Shown here piece by piece: positions 6,547-12,999 of a stretch of 17,056 nt of DNA. The notes beneath the pieces were generated by a model that made no database searches, was not told the DNA's origin, and saw only the letters and a program-made list of their open reading frames with translations. Made by a program: the position numbers and the translations under genes. Origin of the DNA: an uncultured Actinomycetes bacterium (GTDB lineage Bacteria; Actinomycetota; Thermoleophilia; Solirubrobacterales; 70-9); the NCBI GenBank assembly GCA_946479725.1, contig CAMLHB010000036.1, forward strand, positions 1 to 17,056. Reading direction: 5' to 3'. Each line of letters starts with the position of its first letter. Positions within the stretch are counted from its first letter, which is position 1.

Positions 6547-6776
6547 GCTGCGCGCTGGCGATCGGCGCGGAGGCTCTCGGCGGCGAAGTCGAAGCCGAGC
6601 GAGCCGCCGGCGCGACCACCTGCTCGGTCCAGAACCTCCTCCAGCGTCTCCGCCTCGGCATGCCGCGTCAGCTCGGCAAGCAGATACTCCTGCAACGACT
6701 GCCCTCCGGCGGCGGCCCGCTTGCGCAGAACCCGGTGCACGTCGGGCGGCACGTTCTTGATCTGGACGCTCGGCAT
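6543..6776 (-). CDS. vapB: VapB/FitA-like ribbon-helix-helix antitoxin
   Basis: A 77-residue antitoxin. The N-terminal half is a ribbon-helix-helix DNA-binding fold of the FitA type: strand SVQIKNVPP, helix VHRVLRKRAAAGG, then SLQEYLLAELTRHA. The C-terminal half (about 46-77) is flexible, Glu/Arg/Gly-rich, and should wrap around the toxin active site. The ATG at 6776 fits the family start MPSVQIKNVP; a longer TTG-started frame would run into the operator repeats. A TATACT box at 6792-6797 gives a very short leader. Three copies of the AGCGCCAA element upstream are the probable autoregulatory operator. The stop overlaps the toxin start. Confidence 0.9.
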   Translation of the reverse strand: MPSVQIKNVPPDVHRVLRKRAAAGGQSLQEYLLAELTRHAEAETLEEVLDRAGGRAGGSLGFDFAAESLRADRQRAA

Positions 6777-6791
6777 CTTGGATCTCTGGGA

Positions 6792-6833
6792 AGTATAGCG
6801 CCAATTTAGCGCCAAAACATGGATATTGGCGCC
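6792..6833 (-). promoter_or_regulatory. vapBC promoter with AGCGCCAA operator repeats
   Basis: AGCGCCAA occurs at 6797-6804 and 6808-6815, exactly 11 bp apart (one helical turn). A third copy in the opposite orientation, TTGGCGC, lies at 6826-6832. The minus-strand -10 box TATACT (6797-6792) abuts the first copy, so an antitoxin bound here would block the polymerase. No convincing -35 was found. Confidence 0.6.
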
Positions 6834-6864
6834 CGACCCGGAAAGACCCAGCTCAGCCCTTCAG

Positions 6865-6937
6865 AGCGGACGACGGGGGTCGAACCCGCGACCTCAAGCT
6901 TGGGAAGCTTGCGCTCTACCAACTGAGCTACGTCCGC
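6865..6937 (-). tRNA. tRNA-Gly (anticodon CCC)
   Basis: Read on the minus strand, the 73-nt gene folds into a complete cloverleaf. It has a 7-bp acceptor stem GCGGACG/CGTCCGC, a D arm GCTC...GAGC, a 5-bp anticodon stem CAAGC/GCTTG with loop TTCCCAA (anticodon CCC at 6902-6904), a T arm with TTCGACC, and discriminator U as is usual for glycine tRNAs. CCA is not encoded. It reads GGG codons. Confidence 0.95.
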
Positions 6938-6996
6938 GTGCGGAGTTGATTCTAGGAGGCATGGGCGCGGGCGGGCTGCCCGGAGGCGCTGGGATC

Positions 6997-7002
6997 TAGT
7001 CT
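6997..7002 (+). promoter_or_regulatory. Candidate -10 box for ccmG-ccmH
   Basis: TAGTCT ends 9 nt before the GTG at 7012. No Shine-Dalgarno is visible, so the message would have a leader of only about 3 nt. No good -35 is present. Confidence 0.35.
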
Positions 7003-7011
7003 TCGGCGTCT

Positions 7012-7536
7012 GTGAGCGTTCGCTCTGTCATCGCGGTCCTGGGCGTGCTGGCCGTCGTCGGCCTGCTCGTCTTCGGGCTGGCCAGCAAGGGGTCCTCGGG
7101 CGTCGAGGTGGGAGACAAGGCGCCGAGCTCGGCGATGCCGCGCCTGGAAGGGGAAGGTGACGGGTCGCTGGCGAACTACCGCGGCAAGTGGGTGCTGGTC
7201 AACTTCTGGGCCTCCTGGTGCCCGCCCTGCCGGGCCGAGGCGCCGGCCCTGGAGGAATTCCAGCGGCAGCGCCGGGGGGCTGACTTCACCGTGCTCGGGA
7301 TCGACTCGCGGGACCTCAGCGGCGACGGCCGCGCCTTCGTCCGCAGGTACGGGCTCAGCTATCCGCAGCTGCGCGACGCCAACGGCGACGCCAGCCACGA
7401 CTTCGGGACGACGGGGCTGCCGGAGAGCTACCTGGTCGACCCGCGCGGGGTCGTGCGGCTGCACGCGGTCGGTCCGGTCGACGAGGAATATCTGCGCAGC
7501 GAAGTGGAATCGCTGCTGCCGAAGGGGAAGTCGTGA
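7012..7536 (+). CDS. CcmG/TlpA-like membrane-anchored thioredoxin
   Basis: A 174-residue thiol-disulfide oxidoreductase. Residues 4-24 form an uncleaved N-terminal membrane anchor. The remainder is an exported TlpA/ResA/DsbE-type thioredoxin domain with active site Trp69-Cys70-Pro-Pro-Cys73 (NFWASWCPPCRAEAP) and the cis-proline segment TTGLPESYLVD. In cytochrome c maturation this class reduces apocytochrome or CcmH cysteines before heme attachment. That role is supported here by the next gene, a CcmH homolog, which overlaps it by 4 nt (GTGA). The GTG at 7012 is chosen because it directly precedes the anchor; there is no Shine-Dalgarno. Electrons may come from a CcdA-like protein; DipZ at 4092-5831 contains one, but a functional link is only a guess. 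Confidence 0.9.
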   Translation: MSVRSVIAVLGVLAVVGLLVFGLASKGSSGVEVGDKAPSSAMPRLEGEGDGSLANYRGKWVLVNFWASWCPPCRAEAPALEEFQRQRRGADFTVLGIDSRDLSGDGRAFVRRYGLSYPQLRDANGDASHDFGTTGLPESYLVDPRGVVRLHAVGPVDEEYLRSEVESLLPKGKS

Positions 7537-8000
7537 GGGCGCGCCCCGCCCTTCTCGCCGCGCTCGCACTGGCGCTGCTGGCGCCGCCCGCCTCCGCCGC
7601 CGGCCAGGCCTCGCTGACCGAACTCGAAAAGGAAGTGATGTGCCCGGTCTGCGGCACCCTGCTGCAGCTGGCCGAATCGCCGCAGGCCCAGCGCGAGCGG
7701 GTCTTCATCGAACGCCAGATCGAGGCCGGCAAGAGCGAAGCGGAAATCAAGGACGCCCTGGTCGCCGAGTACGGCAACGAGGTCCTCGCCCTGCCGCCCG
7801 ACTCCGGCTTCAGCCTCTCCGCCTACGTGGTCCCGATCGTCGCCCTGCTGGTCGCCGCGGTGGCGCTGGCCCTCGGGGTGCTGCGCTGGCGCCGGGCCGG
7901 GGGCGGCCGCAGCGACGACGAGACCGCGGCGCCCGCGGCGGGCCCAAGCGAGCAGGACTCCGAGAGGCTCGACGCCGACCTCGCCCGCTACGACCTCTGA
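7533..8000 (+). CDS. ccmH: Cytochrome c maturation protein CcmH/NrfF-like
   Basis: A 155-residue exported protein of the CcmH/CycL/NrfF family. It has a signal peptide (about 1-23, ending ASA), then the family redox motif as VMCPVCGTLL with Cys37 and Cys40. A helical hairpin follows (QAQRERVFIERQIEAGKSEAEIKDALVAEYG), then one transmembrane helix at about 97-117 and a 35-residue acidic tail. Family members hold the apocytochrome CxxCH thiols during heme ligation. The motif reads CPVC where proteobacterial CcmH has C-L-V-C-Q. The GTG at 7533 overlaps the upstream stop, so translation is coupled. Other ccm genes are not in the window. The gene ends 16 nt from the convergent gene at 8017 with no obvious terminator. 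Confidence 0.9.
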   Translation: MRARPALLAALALALLAPPASAAGQASLTELEKEVMCPVCGTLLQLAESPQAQRERVFIERQIEAGKSEAEIKDALVAEYGNEVLALPPDSGFSLSAYVVPIVALLVAAVALALGVLRWRRAGGGRSDDETAAPAAGPSEQDSERLDADLARYDL

Positions 8001-8016
8001 CCCTCTAACAGACGAA

Positions 8017-8691
8017 TTACGCCGCGACGACCAGCGCGCCCAGGGTGACGGGCGGCAGGCGGCGAATCGCACTTCGCAGCTCCCGTCCCTCGCCGCCCTT
8101 CTCCTGCCCCTCGCGGAGCCCGGCGACCACCGCGTCCGCCTGCGCGGCGACGACGAGGCAGGAACCTGGTTCGGCCAGCACCGGCGGGGCGAGCAGGAGG
8201 ACCAGCTCGTAGGCGTCGCGCAGCTTGCCGACCATGTGGGAGAAGCTCTGCAGGCCGAGCAGCGTCTCGGCTCTCGTTGCCGGCCGACCGGCGCTGATGC
8301 AGACGAGCGGGTCGTGGAGACCGCCCGCCGCCGGTCCGGCAAGGACGATCGGCTGCAGGATGTCGGCCGGTTCGGCCTCCCAGCGCAGGTACTCGTGCAG
8401 GCCGGGTGCCGCGGCGAGGCCGATCTGCGCCGCCAGCCGCGGCTGCGCGAGCCCGCAGTCGACGAGAATCGTGCGCCGGCCGGCGGCGCTCGAGGCCGCG
8501 GCGAGGCCGACCGCGGCCACCGCCGGCTCCCCCTCCTCCCCGGCGAGCAGCACCACCCGGTGCGGCCCCAGCTGCGGCAGCGCCTCGCCGAGGCGCTCGA
8601 AGTCGCCGCGCCGCAGCGCCCACGCCGCCGACGCCGGCGCGGGCCCGGCGATCTCCGCCAGCAGCGGGAGCCTGGCGCGGCCCCGCAGCAT
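8017..8691 (-). CDS. CpsD/MinD-like protein lacking nucleotide-binding motifs
   Basis: A 224-residue protein whose order of segments follows the CpsD/CapB (BY-kinase) and MinD-like ATPases: RVVLLAGEEGEP, GRRTILVDCGLAQPRLAAQIGL, GLHEYLRWEAEPADILQP, LVCISAGRPATRAETLLGLQSF, LRDAYELVLLLAPPVLAE. The motifs needed for ATP binding are degraded. The P-loop region (50-58) has no Gly-Lys-Thr; the Walker A' Asp-x-Asp is Asp78-x-Gly80; the Walker B Asp before Pro-Pro-Val is Ala168. There is no Tyr-rich tail. It is thus probably a non-catalytic homolog. The assignment rests on pattern similarity and is moderately certain. The ATG overlaps the argS stop (TGATG), so it is translated with argS. No transmembrane helix is evident. 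Function unknown; a structural or regulatory role with a catalytic partner is possible. Confidence 0.7.
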   Translation of the reverse strand: MLRGRARLPLLAEIAGPAPASAAWALRRGDFERLGEALPQLGPHRVVLLAGEEGEPAVAAVGLAAASSAAGRRTILVDCGLAQPRLAAQIGLAAAPGLHEYLRWEAEPADILQPIVLAGPAAGGLHDPLVCISAGRPATRAETLLGLQSFSHMVGKLRDAYELVLLLAPPVLAEPGSCLVVAAQADAVVAGLREGQEKGGEGRELRSAIRRLPPVTLGALVVAA

Positions 8692-10331
8692 CACATCCGC
8701 TCGGGAGCCGAGATTCCCAACAGGCCCAGCGCCGCGGCGATCGTCCGCTTCGTCGCCAGGCAAAGCGCCAGCCGCGAGGCTTCGACCCCCTCGCCCTCGG
8801 TCCCGACCACCTGGCAGTCGCGGTAGAAGGCGTGGAAGTCGGCCGCGACCGCGGTCGAGTAGGCGCAAATCCGGTGCGGGGCGCGCCGCGCCGCCGCCAC
8901 CCGGACCTCCTCGGGAAACTCGAGCAGGCGCTTGACCAGCACCTTCTCGCTCTCCTCCAGCGGCGCCCGCTCGTCCGCCGCCGCCGGCTCAGCCGAGCCG
9001 CCCTCCTCCTCGGCTTTGCGGAGAATGCTGGCGATCCGGGCGTGCGCGTACTGGACGTAGTAGACGGGGTTCTCGCTCGACTGGCTGCGGGCCAGCTCGA
9101 GATCGAGGTCGACCGTCGTCTCGTGGCTGCGCCAGAGCATGAACCAGCGGGCCGCGTCGACGCCGATGTCGTCGACAAGCTCGTCGAGGGTGACGAAGTC
9201 CCCGGTCCGCTTCGACATCTGCACCCGCTCGCCGCCTTCGACGATGTGGACCAAGCTCATCAGCAGCGCCTCGAAGTGCCCCGGGTCGGCGCCGAGCGCC
9301 TCGATCGCCGCCCGCATCCGTGCCACGTAGCCGTGGTGGTCGGCGCCCCAGACGTCAATCAGGCGCTCGAACCCGCGCTGCAGCTTGTCCCAGTGGTAGG
9401 CGATGTCCGGCGTCAGGTAGGTCGCCTCGCCGTTGGAGCGGATCAGAACCCGGTCCTTGTCGTCGCCGAAGTCGGTGGTTCGGAGCCAGAGCGCGTCCTC
9501 GTGGCGGTAGGTGTGGCCGCGCTTCTCGAGCTCGGCCAGCGCCTCCTCGACCTCGCCTTTGGCGTAGAGGCTGCGCTCGGAGAACCAGTTGTCGAAGCGG
9601 ACGCCGAAGCGCTCGAGCGTCTGCTCGACCTCCTTCAGGATCTCCTCGATCCCCCGCTTTTCCAGCGCCTCGCGGTCGTCGACGCCGATCCCCTCGGCGG
9701 CCAGCCGCTCGGCGATCTCACCGACGTAGGCGCCACCGTAGCCGTCCTCGGGCGGCTCCTCGCCCCGCATCCGCGCCGCGATCGAATCGGCGAAGCGGCC
9801 GATCTGGCTGCCGGCGTCGTTGACGTAGTACTCGCGCCGGACCTCGTGGCCGGCCGCCTCCAGCAGCCGCACCAGGGAGTCGCCGAGGGCGGCGTTGCGG
9901 GCGGTGCCGACGTGGATCGGCCCGGTCGGGTTGGCGGAGACGAACTCGACCAGGACCTTCTCCGGGTTCTCGGTCGGCGTCGGCCCGAGGTCCTCTCCGG
10001 CCGCCAGCAGGCCGCCGAGCGCCCGCAGGTACCAGCCGTCGGCGAGGAAGAAGTTGACGAAGCCGGGGCCGGCGACCTCGATCCGCTCGAGGTCGGGGGC
10101 AAGCCCCGGATTCGCTTCCAACTCGCCCCGCAGCCGCTCCGCCACGGCCCGCGGGTTGTCGCCCAGCGAGCCGGCGAGGAGCATCGCGGCGTTGGAGCTG
10201 TAGTCGCCGAGGTCGGGCTTGGGCGGCCGCTCCAGGGTCGGCCGCGGGCCGGTCGGCTCGCCGTCGCGAAGAGCCCGCGCGGCAGCCTCGACCGCGCCCC
10301 GCAGAGCGGCGACTGATTCGGTTGCGCTCAC
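8691..10331 (-). CDS. argS: Arginyl-tRNA synthetase
   Basis: A 546-residue class I aminoacyl-tRNA synthetase that charges tRNA-Arg with arginine using ATP. The N-terminal Add1-type domain covers about 1-95. The HIGH motif appears as HVGT (140-143) in FVSANPTGPIHVGTARNAALGD, which is diagnostic of ArgS. The KMSKS-like motif is QMSKR (371-375). The C-terminal DALR anticodon-binding domain ends in LGLLGISAPERM. Length is normal for the family. The GTG at 10331 is preferred: the protein then begins just ahead of the conserved N-terminal domain, a -10 hexamer (TACGAT) lies 6 nt upstream, and the extra N-terminal sequence of longer frames is atypical. The stop overlaps the start of the CpsD-like gene, and the promoter is shared with the divergent phosphoesterase gene. 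Confidence 0.97.
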   Translation of the reverse strand: MSATESVAALRGAVEAAARALRDGEPTGPRPTLERPPKPDLGDYSSNAAMLLAGSLGDNPRAVAERLRGELEANPGLAPDLERIEVAGPGFVNFFLADGWYLRALGGLLAAGEDLGPTPTENPEKVLVEFVSANPTGPIHVGTARNAALGDSLVRLLEAAGHEVRREYYVNDAGSQIGRFADSIAARMRGEEPPEDGYGGAYVGEIAERLAAEGIGVDDREALEKRGIEEILKEVEQTLERFGVRFDNWFSERSLYAKGEVEEALAELEKRGHTYRHEDALWLRTTDFGDDKDRVLIRSNGEATYLTPDIAYHWDKLQRGFERLIDVWGADHHGYVARMRAAIEALGADPGHFEALLMSLVHIVEGGERVQMSKRTGDFVTLDELVDDIGVDAARWFMLWRSHETTVDLDLELARSQSSENPVYYVQYAHARIASILRKAEEEGGSAEPAAADERAPLEESEKVLVKRLLEFPEEVRVAAARRAPHRICAYSTAVAADFHAFYRDCQVVGTEGEGVEASRLALCLATKRTIAAALGLLGISAPERM

Positions 10332-10337
10332 GGAGCA

Positions 10338-10343
10338 ATCGTA
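10338..10343 (-). promoter_or_regulatory. Candidate -10 box for argS (leaderless)
   Basis: TACGAT on the minus strand ends 6 nt before the GTG at 10331, and no Shine-Dalgarno exists. It lies in the 46-bp divergent spacer shared with the gene at 10378. Confidence 0.4.
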
Positions 10344-10364
10344 TGGACCGGGGCCGAACCTGGG

Positions 10365-10370
10365 TACGCT
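10365..10370 (+). promoter_or_regulatory. Candidate -10 box for the phosphoesterase gene
   Basis: TACGCT ends 7 nt before the TTG start at 10378; no Shine-Dalgarno is visible. A clear -35 is lacking. Confidence 0.35.
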
Positions 10371-10377
10371 CCTCGCC

Positions 10378-11118
10378 TTGCGCGCAGCCGTCCTCAGCGA
10401 CATCCACGCCAACCGGCAGGCCCTCGAGGCCGTCCTCGCCGCGGTCGAGGAGGCGGAGGTTGACCAGGCCTGGTGCCTGGGCGACCTGGTCGGCTACGGC
10501 GCCGACCCCGAGGTTTGCACGGCCCTCGTCCGCGAGCGCTGCAGCACCTGCCTGGTCGGCAACCACGACCTCGCCCTGCTGGGGGCGCTCGACATCTCGA
10601 CCTTCTCCGAGGCGGCGGCCGCGGCGGTCGAATGGACCCGGGGACAGGTGAGCGAGGCGACCCTGGACTTCCTCGCCGGGCTGGAGCCGACCGCCTCCCA
10701 GAGCGGCGTCGGCCTCTTCCACGCATCCCCCCGCGACCCGGTCTGGGAGTACGTGCTCTCGAGCGACCAGGCCGAGGCGGGCCTCGACGCCCAGGAGGAG
10801 AGAGTGGGGCTGATCGGCCACTCCCACATCGCCCTCTTCTTCATGCGGGCGGCGGGGGCGCGGCCCGGCCACGCCCAGGGCGCGCAGGCGAGCGACGGGG
10901 CCGAGATCGAGATCCCCGAGGGCGAATGGCTGCTCAACCCCGGCAGCGTCGGCCAGCCGCGCGACGGCGACCCCCGCGCCGCCTGGCTGGAGCTCGACAC
11001 CGAGAGCTGGGTGGCCCGCTACCACCGCGTCGAGTACGACATCGAGGGGGCCGCGGCGGCGATCCGCGACGCCGGGCTGCCGGACGTCCTTGCCGAGCGC
11101 CTGGAGGCCGGCCGTTGA
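10378..11118 (+). CDS. Calcineurin-like metallophosphoesterase
   Basis: A 246-residue metal-dependent phosphoesterase of the YfcE/MJ0936-like group. All metal-binding motifs are intact: Asp8-x-His10 (LSDIHAN), Asp36 (CLGDLVGYG), Asn62-His63 (VGNHD), His115 (LFHASP), and His148-x-His150 (IGHSH). NPGSVGQPRDGDPRA near the C-terminus is also typical. The domain fills the protein, and there is no signal peptide, so it should be cytoplasmic. Family members hydrolyse phosphomono- or diesters, often cyclic nucleotides; the substrate cannot be inferred. The TTG at 10378 is chosen because it places the first catalytic strand at the very N-terminus, as usual in the family, and because it lies just after a -10-like hexamer. 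The gene diverges from argS and is followed 52 nt later by the lipoprotein gene. Confidence 0.92.
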   Translation: MRAAVLSDIHANRQALEAVLAAVEEAEVDQAWCLGDLVGYGADPEVCTALVRERCSTCLVGNHDLALLGALDISTFSEAAAAAVEWTRGQVSEATLDFLAGLEPTASQSGVGLFHASPRDPVWEYVLSSDQAEAGLDAQEERVGLIGHSHIALFFMRAAGARPGHAQGAQASDGAEIEIPEGEWLLNPGSVGQPRDGDPRAAWLELDTESWVARYHRVEYDIEGAAAAIRDAGLPDVLAERLEAGR

Positions 11119-11158
11119 ACGAGAAATGCAGGGGAAATATCGGCGGCGGGCCTTTCTC

Positions 11159-11164
11159 TAGACT
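11159..11164 (+). promoter_or_regulatory. Candidate -10 box for lipoprotein-kinase genes
   Basis: TAGACT ends 6 nt before the ATG at 11171, with no Shine-Dalgarno, suggesting a leaderless transcript. The upstream 52-nt gap has no strong -35. Confidence 0.4.
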
Positions 11165-11170
11165 CGAATC

Positions 11171-11755
11171 ATGCCCCGCCTGAGCGCAATTTTCCTCGCC
11201 TTCGCCCTCGGCGCCGCCAGCGCCGTGGCGCTGGTCGCCTGCGGCGGCGGCAAGAGCGCCGAGCTGCTGCCGGGGACGACCGCCGACCAGATCGAATCGA
11301 ACCTCGACAAGGTCGCCGCGCTGGCCCGGGAAGAAGACTGCGTCGGCGCCGAAGACGCGGTCGCCGAGGTGACGGCGGAGGTCGAAGAACTGGAAGGGGT
11401 CGACCTGAAGCTGAAGGCGGCGCTGGAAGAAGGGACGGCGAAGCTGAGCGCGGTGGTCGGCCGCTGCGAAGAAGAAACCACCGAAGAAGCGGAACCTGCG
11501 CTGGAAACGACTGTTGAAGCTGACGAACCGGCAGAAGAGAAGAAACCGAAGCAGGACAAAAAGGCCGAAAAGGAAGCAGAAGAAACCGCGGAACAGGAAG
11601 AAGAAGCCGCGGAAGGCGAAGGGCCGAGCCTGCCGCCGCAGTCGAACGGCAAAGGCGAAGAAAAAGGCAATGGCGGCGGCGAAGAAGAAGTCCAACCCGA
11701 AAGCGAAGAAACCCCACCCTCGGGCGGGGTAGGTCCTGGCGTGGGTGTCGAATGA
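11171..11755 (+). CDS. Lipoprotein with helical domain and long acidic tail
   Basis: A 194-residue lipoprotein of unrecognised family. The signal peptide ends in a lipobox LVAC (Cys24). Residues about 34-100 are predicted helical (TTADQIESNLDKVAALAREEDC, then AEVTAEVEELEGVDLKLKAAL) and carry two cysteines, Cys57 and Cys99, that could form a disulfide clamping the helices. From about 100 to 194 the chain is a low-complexity Glu/Lys/Pro/Gly tail, probably disordered and surface exposed. The coding strand of this tail is strikingly purine-rich, using GAA and AAG codons where neighbours prefer C- or G-ending codons. The stop overlaps the kinase start as ATGA, so both proteins are made together. 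An extracellular partner or sensor for the kinase is a reasonable inference but unproven. Confidence 0.8.
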   Translation: MPRLSAIFLAFALGAASAVALVACGGGKSAELLPGTTADQIESNLDKVAALAREEDCVGAEDAVAEVTAEVEELEGVDLKLKAALEEGTAKLSAVVGRCEEETTEEAEPALETTVEADEPAEEKKPKQDKKAEKEAEETAEQEEEAAEGEGPSLPPQSNGKGEEKGNGGGEEEVQPESEETPPSGGVGPGVGVE

Positions 11756-12990
11756 TGGAGGCCGGCGCGGGAACCCTCTCGGGGCGCTACGAGACCGCTG
11801 AGAAGCTCGGCACCGGCGGGATGTCGAACGTCTACAAGGCGACCGACCGCATCCTCGAGCGCACGGTGGCGGTGAAGATCCTCGCCGAGCACCTCTCCGA
11901 CGACGAGCGCTTCGTCGCCCGCTTCCGCCGCGAGGCACTGGCGGTGGCGAAGCTGATCCACCCGAACATCGTCCAGGTCTACGACACCGGCGTCGACGAG
12001 GGGCGCCACTACATCGTCATGGAGTACGTCGAGGGCCGCTCGGGGGCGCAGATCCTGCAGCGCCAGGGGCCGGTCGAGCCGGAGATCGCGGCGGAGATCG
12101 GGATCCAGGCCTGCGCCGGGCTCGACTACGCCCACCGGCGGGGAATCATCCACCGCGACGTCAAGCCGGGGAACCTGATGATCGTCGGCGGCCCGGTCGG
12201 CGGCGGCGAGATGATCGTCAAGCTGACCGACTTCGGGATCGCCCGGGCGATCGAGCAGACCCGGATCACGCAGGTCGGCTCGGTGGTCGGCACCGCCGCC
12301 TACCTGGCGCCCGAGCAGGTGCGCGGCGAGGAGGCGACGCCGGCGACCGACGTTTACGCCCTCGGCGTCGTCCTCTACCAGTTCCTCACCGGCCGCCTGC
12401 CCTACGAGGGCTCCTCACTGGCCGAGCTGGCAGTGCGCCAGCAGAACGAGAAGCCGCTGCCGCCCGACACCTACAACAGCGAAGTCCCCGACACGCTCGG
12501 GGCGGCGGTGCTGCGGGCACTCGAGGGCGACCCGAACCGCCGCTACGCCAGCGCCGACGAGCTTTCGGCGGGGCTGCGGCTGGGGATGGAAGGCGGCGAC
12601 GTGACCCTGCCGCTGGAAGAGGGCACCTCGGCGACCCGCGTCCTCGGCGGCGACACCGCCGCCACCCGCCACATGGGCCGCGACACCGCCCAAACCGAGT
12701 ACCGCCCCGCCCAGTCCCAAACCCGGCGCCCCGCGCCGCGGGTCGCCCCGGCTCCCGTCCCAGCTCCCCCAAGAGCAACCGCCCCCCCACGCAAGCGCGG
12801 AGTTTTTTCTCGCTTCGCTCGTTTCGTCCTAGCTGCAGTAGCCCTGGTCCTTGTCGCAGCAGCTGTGGCGACCGCAGTAATCGTCACGACCGACAAGGCC
12901 GCCGGCGTCAGGGTCTCCAAAGTCGCGGGAGACACCATCGACAAGGTCGTGGAAGAAGTAAAGGAACTCGTCCGCAACAACAAGGAATAG
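11752..12990 (+). CDS. Transmembrane Ser/Thr protein kinase (PknB-like, no PASTA)
   Basis: A 412-residue Hanks-type kinase. The catalytic domain (about 13-275) has every key residue: Gly-rich loop LGTGGMSNVY, Lys42 (VAVKIL), Glu61, catalytic Asp136 in HRDVKPGN, DFG at 160-162, an activation loop with Thr/Ser (QTRITQVGSVVGTAAYLAPE), and APE at 186-188. A juxtamembrane segment (276-350) contains a tandem Thr-rich decamer (TRVLGGDTAA/TRHMGRDTAQ, 295-314) and a Pro/Ala/Arg linker. One transmembrane helix lies at about 356-379. The outside tail is only about 33 residues and has no PASTA repeats. The ATGATG start overlaps the lipoprotein stop; either ATG is possible. Codon choice becomes less GC-biased from about 12770 onward. 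Lacking its own sensor, the kinase may use the co-translated lipoprotein as its extracellular input (inference). Confidence 0.93.
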   Translation: MMEAGAGTLSGRYETAEKLGTGGMSNVYKATDRILERTVAVKILAEHLSDDERFVARFRREALAVAKLIHPNIVQVYDTGVDEGRHYIVMEYVEGRSGAQILQRQGPVEPEIAAEIGIQACAGLDYAHRRGIIHRDVKPGNLMIVGGPVGGGEMIVKLTDFGIARAIEQTRITQVGSVVGTAAYLAPEQVRGEEATPATDVYALGVVLYQFLTGRLPYEGSSLAELAVRQQNEKPLPPDTYNSEVPDTLGAAVLRALEGDPNRRYASADELSAGLRLGMEGGDVTLPLEEGTSATRVLGGDTAATRHMGRDTAQTEYRPAQSQTRRPAPRVAPAPVPAPPRATAPPRKRGVFSRFARFVLAAVALVLVAAAVATAVIVTTDKAAGVRVSKVAGDTIDKVVEEVKELVRNNKE

Positions 12991-12999
12991 CTGCGCGTT

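Noticed and set aside
6865..6937. tRNA-Gly as an integration site for a mobile element
   Set aside because: No integrase and no second copy of the tRNA 3' end was seen in the window.
8406..10316. A 636-codon plus-strand frame opposite argS
   Set aside because: Low-complexity antisense of a clear argS gene; no ribosome site or recognisable domain.
9718..11025. A 435-codon minus-strand frame over the phosphoesterase and start of argS
   Set aside because: The plus-strand phosphoesterase has all metal ligands; this frame is composition-driven.
10934..12153. Overlapping minus-strand frames with Phe- or Ser-rich translations opposite the lipoprotein
   Set aside because: The Phe/Ser/Pro runs are the complement of GAA/AAG-rich coding sequence and resemble no protein family.
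12780..12815. Intrinsic terminator ending in T6 inside the kinase gene
   Set aside because: The stem before the T run is short and imperfect and the reading frame continues through a clear membrane helix.
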